Positions 1 through 8,743 are shown, counted from the first letter of the stretch. The stretch is DNA of 64,000 nt from Caballeronia peredens (GCA_001544595.2 FCOH02000001.1:1-64000), one strand, 5' to 3'. The notes: generated from the letters alone by a model not told the origin. Translations and numbers: made by a program.

Positions 1-204
1 ATTCCATCACGCCATCACCAACACCATCTTGCCTCACTCGCGCGCGCATGAGGACACGGCCCAGCCGAGCCGCTTACAAATAACACCGACTCGTAGCTTC
101 TTGACTCTGAGCGGCGTGGCCGCGCATCCAGCGCAACCGCCAGTGCGAAGCTCGGAATCAGCGTAGAACTTGTCTTTACATCCAAAGCTCACTGAGCGCG
201 AGAG
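1..204. other. Left-edge sequence, no confident gene
   Basis: One plus-strand frame is open from base 2 to a TAG at 164-166, so the tail of a gene that starts before the window cannot be excluded. The 54 residues it would encode match no family I recognise and the composition is not clearly coding. No RNA gene or terminator is visible. Confidence 0.3.
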
Positions 205-1116
205 CTATAGCAAATGCGCCTTGGCCACCGCGACTAAACCCTGATTCCAGTCCAAGGACGCAATCATGTTTTCGAGCAGTTCTTGGCCCATTTCGTTTTT
301 TTCGTAATAGTCTGGGCCTCGCTCGACAAGCCACTGTAGCGTGCGAGAGCAGTCGTGGCTCGACGCCAGCATCCATTCCTTCCGCTCTTCGTAGTGCCGC
401 TGTCTAGCGGCCTCGTACTCGTCTTCGCTACCTCCAAGGAACGCGAGGTCTTCACGCGCGTCCTTCTTTCGAATCATTATGTTGTCAATACGCCACTTTT
501 GCAGGGCCTCGGTAATTCCTTGATTGCCGACGACTGCGAAGTTGAAGCCTAAGCTTTCGATTGCGCCAGAGCGTTCAGCGTCGTTATTTTCAATCCCGTC
601 TGAAATGAATTTACCAAATCTTGCCTCATATCCTTTCATTCCTCCTTCGAAGCGGCTTAGCCCGGTAAGGACAGCGGCAGCAACACGTGCGGTTCGAGCG
701 TCCGCGACCCAAATGTCATCCAAAACATCGCATAGAAATTCACGGAGCATTTCTCGACGTCCTTCGTCTTTGCCTCCGCGAATTATTTCAGCTAAGCGTG
801 CCGTGTTCGCGCGCTTGAAGTCCATTTCTTCCAAGATCAGGCGTAAGTCTCCTTTTTCCTTCACGAGAGGTAGCTTTTCGCTTAAAGGGATCGCCCGAAA
901 CACTTCTTGATTGAGGGAAGTTCGATAGAGACGAGAGCGAAAATAGTTCTCGACGAAATTGGAAACGCCTTCAACCGCTTGGTTGGCAACAGGAGTCGCG
1001 AACGCCACAACCCAGCCAAGTTCTGGGTTCTTTGCTGCCAAACCTAGTAAGCCATTTGAAAGTGATTGGCCCGCAACCTTGGTGACAGTTTTAAGGCGTT
1101 TCGGCTCAAGCTTCAC
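205..1116 (-). CDS. Hypothetical protein, 303 aa
   Basis: I do not recognise this protein. It begins at a GTG preceded by an almost ideal ribosome binding site (GGAGGTGAT, six to seven bases upstream), which makes both the gene and the start credible. Residues about 20 to 60 hold an Ala/Gly/Val-rich, weakly hydrophobic stretch (LLGLAAKNPELGWVVAFATP) that could be a membrane-associated helix. The rest is charged and mostly helical in appearance, with no signal peptide and no recognisable catalytic motif. It stands alone on the minus strand in a low-GC accessory region with pseudogenes downstream, so recent horizontal acquisition is likely. A regulatory or host-defence accessory role is possible but nothing in the sequence proves it. 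Confidence 0.75.
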   Translation of the reverse strand: MKLEPKRLKTVTKVAGQSLSNGLLGLAAKNPELGWVVAFATPVANQAVEGVSNFVENYFRSRLYRTSLNQEVFRAIPLSEKLPLVKEKGDLRLILEEMDFKRANTARLAEIIRGGKDEGRREMLREFLCDVLDDIWVADARTARVAAAVLTGLSRFEGGMKGYEARFGKFISDGIENNDAERSGAIESLGFNFAVVGNQGITEALQKWRIDNIMIRKKDAREDLAFLGGSEDEYEAARQRHYEERKEWMLASSHDCSRTLQWLVERGPDYYEKNEMGQELLENMIASLDWNQGLVAVAKAHLL

Positions 1117-1876
1117 GGCATCACCTCCGAGCTAATGTTCTCTCAATCCTACCGTGAAGTCGTGTACCCGTTAAATTGTTTCTGTGGGGAGCACACCTAG
1201 GGAAAGCAGCGGGGTTGAGGGCTAGCGTGAAGGCTTGGACCACACTGGTTTAGCCATTTGTCGGGGATCGGACGTGGTCCAGCTGCCTTTCGCTTACGTC
1301 TTGGACCGATAGAAACTTTTCACCGGCCTCGCATAGGACGATTTCGCACGAGCAAGGGATGCAGAGAACATGCTCGATCTACGCGAACCTCTTGTCGTCA
1401 ACGGAGCACCTCCTTCGCTTATGAGGTGCGCTACCTAGCCAACAATACATACGAGTCGTGACGTGCCAACGCGCGAAAACATTGCGCGTCGGCGTTCGTT
1501 AAAACAGAACGCGCCGTTCTCAAGTCTCGAAGATGCGTTGCACGAGTGTTGATTTTCGCCCCTTCACGGACCCTGCGAAACCGCCCATCGACGCGTCTAC
1601 AGTCGAACAATCTTGTGAGTATTTCTGGACTTGCAGCAAACCTCATGTGTCGTCGGTGTCGCACTCAAGAAACAGGCTCACTTGGAGCGCTGCGATATGG
1701 ACGGTCAGCGACTGCGTCCAAAAGACTGCGCGTTATCGGGCGGGTTGGAAGCGCCGGCTGTACCATGTTCAAACAGGGTCGACCGAAGAAAAACGAAGGG
1801 AAGACCGACGCAGTGCTTCCCGCCACTATTCGCGCGCGCCCCCACGACTTCCATACACAATCTGTCGAGAAGAGAC
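1117..1876. other. Intergenic stretch without a supportable gene
   Basis: Both strands were read. Only short, mutually overlapping open frames with no ribosome binding site or recognisable motif are present. The stretch separates the divergent 303-aa gene from the broken cleavage-enzyme gene, so the promoters of both should lie here, but no clear -35/-10 pair stands out. Confidence 0.4.
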
Positions 1877-2701
1877 ATGAACAAGCCCTGTATTATTTCG
1901 GTTGCCATCACAGGATCACTGCCGCGCAAAAAAGACAACCCGGCAGTTCCCATTACAGTGATTTAGCAGGTCGAATCGACTCAAGCGGCGTTCGAGGCTG
2001 GTGCGACGCTTGTACACCTCCATGTGCGCAACGACGACGAGACGCCCACGTCGAATTCAGATCGATTCGCGCTGGTTCTGGAGGGAATCCGTAAGCACGC
2101 GCCAGGCATGATTACACAGGTGTCCACCGGCGGTCGTTCCGGTGCCGGCAATGAGAGAGGAGCCATGCTTTCGTTGCGACCTGATATGGCGTCACTGGCG
2201 ACGGGTTCCGTCAATTTACCGACTCGGGTCTACGACAATCCGCCGGACTTGATCAATTGGCTTGCCTCGGAGATGAAAGCCTACGGAATCAAGCCAGAAG
2301 TGGAGGCGTTCGACCTATCGATGATCTTCCACGCAGCTGCGATGCAGGCGGCAGGCGCCATCGTTGGTCCGTTGCACATCCAGTTCGTGATGGGCATTAA
2401 GAACGCAATGCCAGTTGATCGCGAGGTGCTTGAGTTTTACGTGCGAACCCTACAGCGCCTCTCACCCGATGCAACTTGGACTGGCGCCGGCATCGGACGG
2501 CACCAAGTGACGATGGCTCGGTGGTCTCTGGAGCTTGGAGGGCACTGTCGAACTGGGCTGGAGGACAACGTGCGAATGGACAAGAACACGCTTGCGCCGT
2601 CGAATGCAGCGCTCGTTCGTCAGATCGCTGAGCTCTGTCAAGAGCTTGGTCGTCCAGTTGCGACTGCCGCTCAAGCACGGGAAATTCTAAGCCTAAACTG
2701 A
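1877..2701 (+). pseudogene. Beta-keto acid cleavage enzyme (BKACE/DUF849) with in-frame amber stop
   Basis: Enzymes of this family use zinc and acetyl-CoA to cleave beta-keto acids such as 3-keto-5-aminohexanoate. An ATG at 1877 opens a typical N-terminus (MNKPCIISVAITGS, then RKKDNPAVPIT). Codon 30 is TAG (1964-1966), after which the same frame continues to 2701 with full family similarity: the VHLHVR zinc-ligand motif (His47, His49), STGGRSG, EVEAFD and GLEDN. Relatives have a Glu codon where the TAG lies, so one G-to-T change would explain it. No insertion or deletion is present; the intact length would be about 274 codons, normal for the family. Restart at the GTG at 2024 would give 225 aa but would lose both zinc-binding histidines. 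The gene is probably recently dead, unless amber read-through occurs. Confidence 0.88.
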
Positions 2702-3303
2702 GCGACTTCCGAAACAGAAACAGAGTAGGGAGGAAGGGGCGTGAGGCTCGGCGACGCATTTGAGCGTTGCCGCCTTCTTTGCATAGTTGCGCCTAGGGCG
2801 CCCTGCTCAACCGTGGGCAATTCTAGCGATTGTTCGCGCACCGAAACCGAATTGGGTGAAAGAGACAAACTGGTGTAGCAGCCTCGACGCAATGCGAAGA
2901 TGGCGGAGGCTTGGTTGTTGCAGCGCCTGGCAATGAAGGAGCGTTGCAGCTGGGTTTCCCTGTTGCGAGAGAACGGTTGTTTCGGCAGAAGCAATGGGCT
3001 GTTCTATGACGTCCCCCAAGGATTGTTATCTTGGTCTGCTTGTCGGTATGTTGACAGTGGTCTCCACAGTGCCAGGCGGCTAATTTCGGGGAAGGAATAG
3101 GACGGCTATGGCGTGTCTGGCAGTCGCAGCTAAGTGGCCTGTCCGAGGTCAGCTTGAGGAAATGCAGGTCTTTAGGATCACCTGAGAACAAGGCTCGGAA
3201 CCGTTGCTATGAGAGGATTGCTATACACCGCGTGTAGCTCGCTTGGACTGGAAGCGGCCCGGCAGGGCACGAGGGAGCTACCTTCCTAACACGAGGTCAA
3301 AAA
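2702..3303. other. 600-base stretch without a supportable gene
   Basis: Short frames exist on both strands, but none has a convincing ribosome binding site, length or motif. Around 2880-3005 one plus-strand frame reads rather protein-like before a stop, so this may be the debris of a decayed gene. I cannot assign a family. Confidence 0.35.
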
Positions 3304-3529
3304 ATGAAACGGTTTGTACTGTTGTTCATCGGAGACGGCGAGAAGCCGGCGGGCGATGTAAAACGCATCATGGCGCTCCCCGGACATCAAGGTAATTGAT
3401 GCAGAGAATGCCAACATGATGGTGGTTGAAGGGCCAGTTGATGTCCAAAGAAAGGTCAATAGAATGGCGAACTGGATAGCGAGTGAACAGACGGTCATTC
3501 CTAGCCCACAACCACATCGTTATTTCTGA
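3304..3529 (+). pseudogene. Small gene (about 74 codons) broken by a frameshift in a C4 run
   Basis: An ATG at 3304 with a good ribosome binding site (ACGAGGT, about 8 bases upstream) opens a frame reading MKRFVLLFIGDGEKPAGDVK that stops early. From about 3383 the +1 frame continues naturally (DIKVIDAENANMMVVEG) to a TGA at 3527-3529. Removing one C from the four-C run at 3378-3381 joins the halves into a 74-residue protein with a continuous alpha/beta look. A rho-independent terminator follows immediately, which supports a real transcription unit. The family is not recognised. The shift may be a true mutation, a sequencing error in a homopolymer, or, less likely, programmed. Confidence 0.65.
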
Positions 3530-3550
3530 ACTTAATCGACATGATTGAAG

Positions 3551-3573
3551 AGGCCGCGTGTGCGGCCTTTTTT
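3551..3573 (+). terminator. Rho-independent terminator
   Basis: GGCCGC at 3552-3557 pairs with GCGGCC at 3562-3567 around a GTGT loop, extended by an A-T pair, and is followed by six T residues. It lies 22 bases after the stop of the small frameshifted gene and is one of the best canonical terminators in the window. Confidence 0.9.
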
Positions 3574-3700
3574 CATGCATCAAACAACATGCGATAACCC
3601 ATGATTGATCTCTAGGCGTGTCGCCGATACCATACACCAACGAGTTTTGAGGTTGGTTGGCGCGCACCATATAAATGGCGAACACCATCACGGATAGGGC

Positions 3701-3850
3701 AACGTAAGCCACGCGAATCAAACGCCCAAGTTCTCGCTGGATTTCAAGCGGCAGATCGTGAGGGCGGCGCTCGGTCCGGAGGCATCTGCCGCGCTCATCG
3801 CACTTGCGCACGCCAGCAATGCCAACCTGCTGTTTAAATGGTGGGCTCCG
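3701..3850 (+). pseudogene. Transposase helix-turn-helix remnant (IS66/IS3 OrfA type)
   Basis: One plus-strand frame reads KFSLDFKRQIVRAALGPEAS, then AALIALAHASNANLLFKWW. This is the classic N-terminal HTH of insertion-sequence accessory proteins, in which a K/R-F/Y-S-x-E/D-F-K start and an NANLLFKW end are conserved. There is no ribosome binding site or clear start, and the similarity stops right after the Trp residues. The rest of the element is not visible up to 4200, nor are terminal inverted repeats, so only a relic remains. Confidence 0.6.
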
Positions 3851-4200
3851 CTATCGGGCAGACGACTGCGGTGTCCTGGCTCGTCATCAATTGAACGTGG
3901 TCAACGACCAGCGCGCGGTGAGCATTACCTCGTCAGAGAGCGCCATCGTTCAGGCTGTGGGCGCGGTTGACACCGCTCGACAAGGGTAAGCCTGTGAATC
4001 TGCCGCTGCGGACATATCCGCACTTCACCTGCTTCGGTGAGGTTAAAGGACGTTCCCGTGTAAAGCCGTTTTCACATCAAAATCCCAATACTCACACAAC
4101 CGGTCGATCCATAGCCAGCGAAATGCCGGCTTCGCGGACATGTGGCCGCAATTTAAAGTCTCGCTATACGGTTCATCTTTAACTGCCAGCCCTCAGTACC

Positions 4201-4581
4201 ATGACCCACACGCCCAAGCTCGCTTGCGAACAAGGCCACTATCAATACTGGACCACGAGCGATGTTTACACCTTTGCCGTCTTCAACACCCGGTCGGGAT
4301 GTGAGGAGCAGGATATTGAATTGCGTGCAACCCCGAATTTTGAGCGCTGGGAACGGTTCGTTACAGCGTTTTTTGAGGCACTGAATCACGCTGGTGAATC
4401 CTTGGTTGCAATGCCCAATTTTCGACCCGTTGACCATGCGTTTTTACGACGTCGGCTTGCCGCTGGTTTCTTGAAAGACTACATCGAAGAAAAAGCCAAG
4501 CGTCACCAAGCGCTGGATGTGTTGCTAAAAAATGGCCTCACCTTCGATGAGGCGTGGGCAATGATAAATGGTGTACGCTAG
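4201..4581 (+). CDS. Hypothetical protein, 126 aa
   Basis: I do not recognise the family. The protein is acidic to neutral and aromatic-rich in its N-terminal half (YQYWTTSDVYTFAVF). It has a basic helical middle (FLRRRLAAGFLKDYIEEKAKR) and ends in a short amphipathic helix (FDEAWAMINGVR). No membrane segment or signal peptide is seen. The ribosome binding site is poor, which lowers confidence, but the frame is the only long one here and its residue usage is protein-like. It lies in decayed accessory DNA between a transposase relic and other orphan frames. Confidence 0.5.
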   Translation: MTHTPKLACEQGHYQYWTTSDVYTFAVFNTRSGCEEQDIELRATPNFERWERFVTAFFEALNHAGESLVAMPNFRPVDHAFLRRRLAAGFLKDYIEEKAKRHQALDVLLKNGLTFDEAWAMINGVR

Positions 4582-4635
4582 CGACCGCTTGCTTTGCTTG
4601 GTGCTGTTTGTCAGCGACGGGCTATCCGGACTTTC

Positions 4636-4779
4636 ATGTGGAAACCGCTTCGCACGCAGCTCCATCTCACTGAAGCTGCTCATGCACTGAAATACGAATC
4701 GGACACGCTTGAGTCGGCGGGACTACTTGCGGCTTGGCGAATCGTTCAGCATGCTCGCATACCAGCCCAAAAGGAGTAA
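4636..4779 (+). CDS. Possible small protein, 47 aa
   Basis: A short frame from ATG 4636 encodes MWKPLRTQLHLTEAAHALKY and continues to a lysine/glutamate tail. It could also be read from a TTG at 4594. No clear ribosome binding site is present. The composition is compatible with a small helical protein, or with the C-terminal relic of the preceding gene after a frameshift. Function unknown. Confidence 0.25.
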   Translation: MWKPLRTQLHLTEAAHALKYESDTLESAGLLAAWRIVQHARIPAQKE

Positions 4780-5124
4780 ATCACGCGACGCCCTCCGGAT
4801 GTCTGTTTGGCCGGAGAACGTCTCCGGCCCCGACTCCGCGCTGCATTGACGTCGGCGTGCTGAAGATGCCCGGACTGCCGGCACTTGAACGTGACTGAGC
4901 GCTGCGGTTTTCGTCCACGTTTCCGCAGGCTGAATTCGGCTCGGATGGTTACACGGCGATGACCTTGGTGCAGCGAAACCCGAGACGCGATTAAAGTTTC
5001 CTAAGCTTTGCTTCTATGGATGTAAGTTTGCGACTGGCGGCTGTTGAAAAAATTTCGTGGAACACTTAAAAAATCATTAGACCAGCCGTTAACCTCTATA
5101 GATCAAACTCTATAGAAGGGATTC
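4780..5124. other. Intergenic region with a 9-bp hairpin and a CTCTATAGA direct repeat
   Basis: GGCCGGAGA (4809-4817) pairs with TCTCCGGCC (4821-4829) across a three-base loop; there is no T run, so it is not a canonical terminator. Further on, CTCTATAGA occurs twice, at 5094-5102 and 5108-5116, in an A/T-rich stretch. The second copy abuts the ribosome binding site of the next gene. No gene is supportable here. Confidence 0.55.
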
Positions 5125-5523
5125 ATGGCGAAAATCTACTTGGTCGTCGTCAAACCCGATCACGTTGCATCTAGCGTTGTCGACACCGATCATCTTCCGG
5201 CAGGTGTAAATTCAGATTTTGTTGAACATCCGTGGCAACAGGGTGCAGATATCATGACCTATCTCCAAGAGGATCTCGGCCGCACGGCGTCCTGCCTGGA
5301 TGAATTGGCAAGTAACAACTTGAGCTTGAAAGCGAAGGAATTTTTCTCGAGTATCGCAAGCCTTTGGGAAAATCTCCCGCCACCTGCCGATGGAGGAGCC
5401 AAAGACGGTATTTTTGCATGTATCGATACCGGAGAAAAGGAGAGTCACTTTCTCCGGACCTCACCAGAGGTGGCTTTAAAAATGTATCGGGATCTTCGCC
5501 AAATTCATCGACGAAACAAATAG
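5125..5523 (+). CDS. Hypothetical protein, 132 aa
   Basis: Family not recognised. ATG 5125 is preceded by AGAAGGG at good spacing, so start and gene are credible. The N-terminus (MAKIYLVVVKPDHV) looks like a beta strand followed by a loop. The middle (DIMTYLQEDLGRTASCLDEL) is helical, and the C-terminus ends in a basic helix (MYRDLRQIHRRNK). No signal peptide or membrane segment is present, so it is probably cytoplasmic. It is a single-gene unit. A nine-base direct repeat (CTCTATAGA) lies directly upstream and overlaps the ribosome binding site, which could let a regulator, or the product itself, control it. Confidence 0.7.
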   Translation: MAKIYLVVVKPDHVASSVVDTDHLPAGVNSDFVEHPWQQGADIMTYLQEDLGRTASCLDELASNNLSLKAKEFFSSIASLWENLPPPADGGAKDGIFACIDTGEKESHFLRTSPEVALKMYRDLRQIHRRNK

Positions 5524-5589
5524 TTATGTCTATCGTGCACCCACGGTGACTGCGCACGATCAATACATGAGTTTGAAAGTCCGAGAACT

Positions 5590-5745
5590 TTGGGTCGCTT
5601 GCGGCGACGCTTCATAGATTCGTGTCGCCGCAATGTTTGTAACCCTAACCGATCCTGTATTTTTGTAATGTCTTCCCCATGTTCAAGCGAGTTTGTTGCC
5701 GCTGTTGCCCATAGCCTGTGAACGCCTAATCTCTGCACTTTAATC
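5590..5745 (-). pseudogene. Tyrosine recombinase (phage-type integrase) C-terminal relic
   Basis: The minus strand reads VHRLWATAATNSLEHGEDIT, then KIQDRLG, matching the integrase box around H-x-L-R-x-TAATN-A-L-E/D-H and the following helix. A neighbouring frame then gives NIAATRIY, the expected segment with the nucleophilic Tyr, and the original frame resumes with RRRKRP. At least two frameshifts therefore separate the pieces, and the catalytic Arg of H-x-x-R is Trp. The N-terminal domain is not visible. It is a dead relic and evidence that integrase-bearing mobile DNA once entered here. Confidence 0.7.
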
Positions 5746-5936
5746 TGTACGCTTACGATGAACCTGCGACCGGAATTGGACATCAGCGTTTTTGACCGCC
5801 GGCTCAAACAAAATGCACGGAAATCCAACCGCTCCACCATAATCGCTGCCGGCCTCGCATAGCAACGCCAGTTCAGGCAGCGAGTTACTTCGCTTTTGAG
5901 CCGGCCACGCAACACGCTGACGTCGCTTGTCGCTGA

Positions 5937-7169
5937 TCACTTGGTCGGACCGGCAGGAACGGAAAGACGACCAGCTATGCGATGCACTTTACTTCTTGGA
6001 GTTTTAAAAGCTGTTCCCGTCTCGGCGGACGAGATCAACGGTTTACTCGACGCCGAACTCGAAACAGCTTGCGCCTGTGCACGAGACGAGGCGCAGGAGA
6101 CCAACCATCCCGAGATCAGTACAAGAGCGGCTGCCACTCCGATCACGCTCTCAATCACAAGCCATCTACGTTGTTTTTTTCGATATGCCGCGAGTTCCGC
6201 CACGGACTTTGCGGTTAGTTCGTTTGCCCGCGCAGCATCGACCTTTGCTGACATAAGCTGGAGTTTCAGAGCGTGCACGAAATTGCGCAATTCCTTCAAC
6301 TCACCGCGGATAGTTTGCGAGGAGGTTGCGAGTTGGTCTGCTCGTTCCTGCTGGGCTGTATTGGCCACTCTCAGTCCCGCCGCTTCCTGCTCCGCCTTAT
6401 CGAGGAGCTTACGGGCGTGTTCACGCTCTGCCCGGAGGTCTGCATTTGCCGTGAGTAGCTTCTGTTCCAATCCCTGGACCAACACTTCAAGATAGGGTTT
6501 GGAGCGCCTGTCGCTGATCACGGTTCCTGCCAGAAAGTTGCCGGCCTTCTGAAGAGTGCTACATACCCAGGCAATATGCTTCTCCTCTCGATCCTTTGTG
6601 CTCTCATCTTCATATTGATATTTCGCGAAGTCAGGTAATTTGACTTCAACGACAGGCAACTCCAGCTCCCTTAAGCGCTTTTCCTTCTCTGCCGGCACGA
6701 AGTGCTGATGATAGACCTCAACATATACTTCACCGGCCCACCGCATTGCCAGATCTGTCGGTGAAGTGAACCGTAGGTATGCATCAGCGAAGTAAGCGTT
6801 GCCATCACGCTCGATTTTCTTCTCTATTTCACCATGTTCAACACTGACTTTGTGACGGCCGAGGTCACCAAGCCTGAGCTCAGTTTCTGTCAGTCTCGCG
6901 ATCGCTTTTTTGAATAGTAGATGTGACAGTGATTCACCCGGCCCACCTTTGGACTCGTCAGCTTTGTTTCGATATTTAAAAAATGTCGTGCCGCTCTTCA
7001 GAACCACGTGGTCCATTGGCAATCTCGCTCCCGACCTGTGCGGGCTCCAATATGTTTTGCCAAGCGGCTTGCCCCCATGCGGAATTCGCGCAATGCGTTC
7101 CTGACAAGCGCTCACATGGTCTGATCCAGTGGCATTTACATACGCCCAAGGGTGCTCTACATTAGCCAT
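5937..7169 (-). CDS. Nuclease-like N-terminal domain, coiled coil and C-terminal membrane segment, 410 aa
   Basis: I chose ATG 7169 (GGAA seven bases upstream); an upstream start at 7280 would add 37 residues of poor quality. Residues about 79-178 resemble the restriction-endonuclease-like fold of CoiA-type competence proteins. They contain ESLSHLLFKK (79-88), a possible catalytic Asp at 129 (FADAYL), the strand EVYVEVYH with Glu147/Glu151, and a final strand VVEVKLPDF. Residues about 230-330 form a long charged coiled coil (repeated ERE, KAEQEA, QQERADQL patterns). A basic anchor (KKQRR) precedes one transmembrane helix at about 336-358, ending in a Ser/Ala-rich tail. A membrane-tethered nuclease or sensor is plausible. 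The architecture is unusual, and the fold assignment is mine and unproven. Confidence 0.72.
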   Translation of the reverse strand: MANVEHPWAYVNATGSDHVSACQERIARIPHGGKPLGKTYWSPHRSGARLPMDHVVLKSGTTFFKYRNKADESKGGPGESLSHLLFKKAIARLTETELRLGDLGRHKVSVEHGEIEKKIERDGNAYFADAYLRFTSPTDLAMRWAGEVYVEVYHQHFVPAEKEKRLRELELPVVEVKLPDFAKYQYEDESTKDREEKHIAWVCSTLQKAGNFLAGTVISDRRSKPYLEVLVQGLEQKLLTANADLRAEREHARKLLDKAEQEAAGLRVANTAQQERADQLATSSQTIRGELKELRNFVHALKLQLMSAKVDAARANELTAKSVAELAAYRKKQRRWLVIESVIGVAAALVLISGWLVSCASSRAQAQAVSSSASSKPLISSAETGTAFKTPRSKVHRIAGRLSVPAGPTK

Positions 7170-7692
7170 CTTCTTATTCCGTACGTTCTGGCGCTTCACG
7201 CATTTATTTAGTTCACTCGACCTGAGGTCAATCGGATTGCTGACTACGCAATGTGCGCTTTGCAGGCGTTCGCGCTTCAATCCATTTTAAAAAACGGAAC
7301 GAAGCTCGCGGACGTATTTCGACGCGGTTCGTCGTAGACTGAGTTCGGTTCGATAGGTCAGCGCCACCTACATTACATTAGTATGCTTATCGAATTGAGT
7401 GTTTATTATTCCCGTGCAGACAAGAATCTTTCTTCTTAAAAGAAGACTGAGGAGCTCAATATGGCGTTATGCATATCGAATGCCCATGGTTCGTCAGTAG
7501 GCGGTTAGCGCTTGAGTAGTCCCGTGGGCAAGCACGGGACCACGCCATCCGCCGGGTTGTAAGGCGTTACGCTCTGCGCTCTGGGCATTTTGAGCAGTCC
7601 TGGAGCGCACCAGACGAGGATCGTCCCAAAAACAAGGCACGACGAGAAGTCGTGCCTTATCAAACCAGTAGAAGAGTTCTCTTCGCGAGTCG
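7170..7692. other. Intergenic region with an 8-bp inverted repeat
   Basis: GTCCCGTG (7519-7526) and CACGGGAC (7533-7540) form a perfect stem around a six-base loop, without a T run on either side. The A/T-rich stretch at about 7365-7450 probably holds the promoter of the minus-strand nuclease-like gene. No coding frame is supportable. The terminator near 7640 is listed separately. Confidence 0.5.
7624..7658 (-). terminator. Rho-independent terminator for the 217-aa gene
   Basis: Read on the minus strand, AAGGCACGAC and GTCGTGCCTT form a ten-base stem around a five-base loop, then GTTTTTGG follows. It lies about 35 bases beyond the stop codon of the minus-strand gene ending at 7693. Stem, loop and T run are all canonical. 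Confidence 0.85.
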
Positions 7693-8346
7693 TCAGTGGA
7701 TACCGCTTGCGCCTGCAGAAGCTGCCGTTGTCAGAACCGTCCCTCGGCGTACTAGTTTGGCTTGAGCGGAGCCTTTATACTGCTCTGTTACCAAGATGTG
7801 GACGAGTACCTGACTAAGAGGAATTCTAGGAATGTCTGTGGTTGCCTGCAACTGGACAATACCGCTTGCAGCTAAATCAATCATTTTGTCCCATCCCTCT
7901 TCGAGGGTGTTGGTGCTAGTCCGCCCTCTGAGCAAGTTGGTCTTCGGCGCTTCGCTCGAAATGTGAGCTTTCCCGAAAGCAACCGTCTTGCTGCGACCAA
8001 GACCATTCACCACCTCAAAAGCATACGGAACAACCTGACGCTTGAGCCATTTGTCGAGCGCCTGCCACACCTCTGCATCGGTCACATCTGCAAGCCAATA
8101 AATCTGGGTGCCGCCAAGTTGAAGACGAAGTGTAAGGATGTCGAGGTCGTCGATCGCCATTTTTCCGAAGCCGAAACAGGTCGACTCGTGTTCCGTGCCA
8201 ATCGCTTTGAAGGTTTTGGCATTCGTGGGCGACGTGAGAATCGGCAGGTCCGAGGGTAGTCGGCCTTTGAGGCCGTTTGCGATGCCTATGTGACGGGCAA
8301 GGCGGAGTTCGCTGAAGGCAAACAGCGTGTCACTTGCGTGCTGCAT
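7693..8346 (-). CDS. Hypothetical protein, 217 aa
   Basis: Not recognised. ATG 8346 has AGGAC upstream at reasonable spacing, and a good terminator closes the unit, so this is a real monocistronic gene. The protein reads as an alpha/beta globular domain with no signal peptide. Notable segments are a strand-rich centre (IDDLDILTLRLQLGGTQIYW), a helix (EVWQALDKWLKRQVVPYAFEV), and a C-terminal half with a further strand/helix pattern (LSQVLVHILVTEQYKG). No catalytic signature is apparent. Its position between the nuclease-like gene and the HEPN-like gene, all on the minus strand but with separate spacing and terminator, suggests an independently transcribed accessory gene. Confidence 0.7.
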   Translation of the reverse strand: MQHASDTLFAFSELRLARHIGIANGLKGRLPSDLPILTSPTNAKTFKAIGTEHESTCFGFGKMAIDDLDILTLRLQLGGTQIYWLADVTDAEVWQALDKWLKRQVVPYAFEVVNGLGRSKTVAFGKAHISSEAPKTNLLRGRTSTNTLEEGWDKMIDLAASGIVQLQATTDIPRIPLSQVLVHILVTEQYKGSAQAKLVRRGTVLTTAASAGASGIH

Positions 8347-8743
8347 TTGAGAATGTCCTGTCTAGTTGAGCTGTTGGCTGCATCTGCTACTGCGACGTGA
8401 TTTACCCGCGTACGTCGCGCTCGGCACCATGGGCATGGTGCGCGAGTACGTCCAGTCACGCTACATATAGCGAGTGCCATCGAACCGACGCTTTATCTAA
8501 AATTTTGCCTTCGTTGCGGTTGGTCGAAGATCCACGCGGCGCGCGCTAGGGCGGCGAGCAGCGCAGGATGTAGGCTGATTGTGAAGCTGGTCAGCGGACA
8601 TCGGATAGGCAAGGTCCCGCTGCGAATCCCTGCGCGTTCATTTTCCTTGCTACTTTCGGTAACCGCTGCGCTTAGCTCAACCGTAACCAGGATTCGTCAA
8701 TTTCCGACGCAAGTTCATCAGATTTAGGTTACGACGCGTGCAA
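8347..8743. other. Intergenic region, no gene seen
   Basis: This 397-base gap contains the inverted repeat GCACCATG / CATGGTGC near 8430, with a two-base spacer that is too short for a hairpin but possible as a protein-binding site. It should hold the promoter of the 217-aa gene. No supportable coding frame or terminator is present. Confidence 0.4.

Noticed and set aside
2900..3100. A 66-codon frame in the gap after the broken cleavage-enzyme gene
   Set aside because: No ribosome binding site, Cys/Trp/Arg-rich composition and no recognisable motif; at best debris.
3758..4182. Several short frames after the transposase relic
   Set aside because: Mutually overlapping, no start signals, and no similarity to the rest of an insertion sequence.
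7519..7540. GTCCCGTG / CACGGGAC inverted repeat as a terminator or attachment site
   Set aside because: No T run, no second copy in the window and no adjacent recombinase, so neither role can be supported.
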